Source: JAMBLL01 sp964460075
GTDB lineage: Bacteria > Actinomycetota > Acidimicrobiia > Spongiisociales > UBA5794
Assembly (NCBI GenBank): GCA_964460075.1
Contig: CAYWPC010000007.1
Coordinates: 24,768-88,767, forward strand
Direction: 5' to 3'
DNA: 64,000 bases
The translations under genes were made by a program, and so were the position numbers. The notes under the pieces were generated by a model. It was not told where the DNA came from and did not search any database. It saw only the letters and a list, made by a program, of their open reading frames with translations. Shown here in pieces: positions 63,757 through 64,000 of the stretch. Each line of letters starts with the position of its first letter. The stretch's first letter is position 1.

Positions 63757-64000
63757 GTCCCATGTTCCCACTGGTTGCATCGTGGCGCTTGCAATGTGAA
63801 CGCCTCAGTGGGCCGGAAAGTTCCGCCATCTCTCCTGGTCGCCGGTTCCAGTGAATGCCAAGGCGTCAGGTGTTGTCGCGCCTATCGTCGTCCGACCCCG
63901 GCAATCACGAAGGGTCCAGCCCGCCGAGGTGGGCGTGTTGACGGGGCCACCACCCGGCATGTACACAGACTCGACAACAGACAATAACGGGACCTCCCCG
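63757..64000. other. Window edge, no supported gene
   Basis: A minus-strand frame is open from the edge to a TGA at 63805-63807 (about 64 codons, ending RWRNFPAH) and could be the C-terminus of an upstream gene, but a second frame is almost as long and neither resembles a known family. Nothing else is visible. Confidence 0.2.

Noticed and set aside
1..64000. CRISPR array, prophage, toxin-antitoxin or defence genes
   Set aside because: No direct-repeat arrays, integrase, phage structural genes or recognised defence domains in any frame; the only mobile gene is the IS1182 transposase.

Overview
The window reads as a chromosomal segment of an actinobacterium (phylum Actinomycetota, plausibly class Acidimicrobiia; the class is inferred from gene content only). 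Pointers are an EndoMS/NucS mismatch nuclease, an F420-type LLM oxidoreductase, an Eis-type acetyltransferase, menaquinone genes, DUF3105, GC-rich codon use, frequent GTG/TTG starts, and TANNNT -10 boxes placed 6-8 nt before start codons as expected for leaderless mRNAs. No prophage, CRISPR array or defence island was seen. The only mobile element is one intact IS1182-type insertion sequence.

Layout. 1-6 kb: 5' part of an EF-G-like translation GTPase, tRNA-Leu(UAA), a SHOCT membrane protein, an ABC-F ATPase and a response regulator/histidine kinase pair. 6-17 kb: a GNAT/acyl-CoA synthetase fusion, a CBS-BON protein, a hydrolase and the menaquinone genes menF, menD, menA, menB, menE, then an SDR with a non-canonical active site. 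17.3-19.1 kb: the IS, inserted at the stop codon of a catalytically degenerate EEP-fold membrane protein. 20-30 kb: a PQQ-type beta-propeller lipoprotein, a heterodimeric ABC exporter, a flavin-type oxidoreductase, an acyl-CoA dehydrogenase, the LLM oxidoreductase and the Eis-like GNAT. 29.5-37 kb: a cysteine synthase/TusA operon preceded by a leader peptide with three consecutive Cys codons and a terminator hairpin, divergent from gltBD. 37-47.5 kb: SUF iron-sulfur assembly split into sufB and sufD-Rieske-sufC, separated by nucS, a sigma factor, a glycoside-hydrolase-like lipoprotein, a family-5 uracil-DNA glycosylase and an M23 peptidase; then small membrane proteins and mobB. 47.5-62 kb: a Dpp/Opp-type importer diverging from a glutamine-synthetase-like/SDR/aldehyde dehydrogenase/amidotransferase operon, followed by a Ugp-type binding protein and two permeases. 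62-64 kb: MgtC-like and USP-CBS proteins.

The most unusual observations are: (1) the family-5 solute-binding protein of the Dpp-type operon (51705-53426) is circularly permuted, with the normally N-terminal segment at the C-terminus; (2) the poly-Cys leader peptide and terminator ahead of the cysteine synthase gene look like a cysteine-responsive attenuator; (3) three long near-perfect intergenic palindromes form a family; (4) the GS-like/SDR/ALDH/GATase operon fits gamma-glutamylation-based catabolism of an amine or amino alcohol, flanked by two importers; (5) one sugar-type permease carries extra membrane segments.
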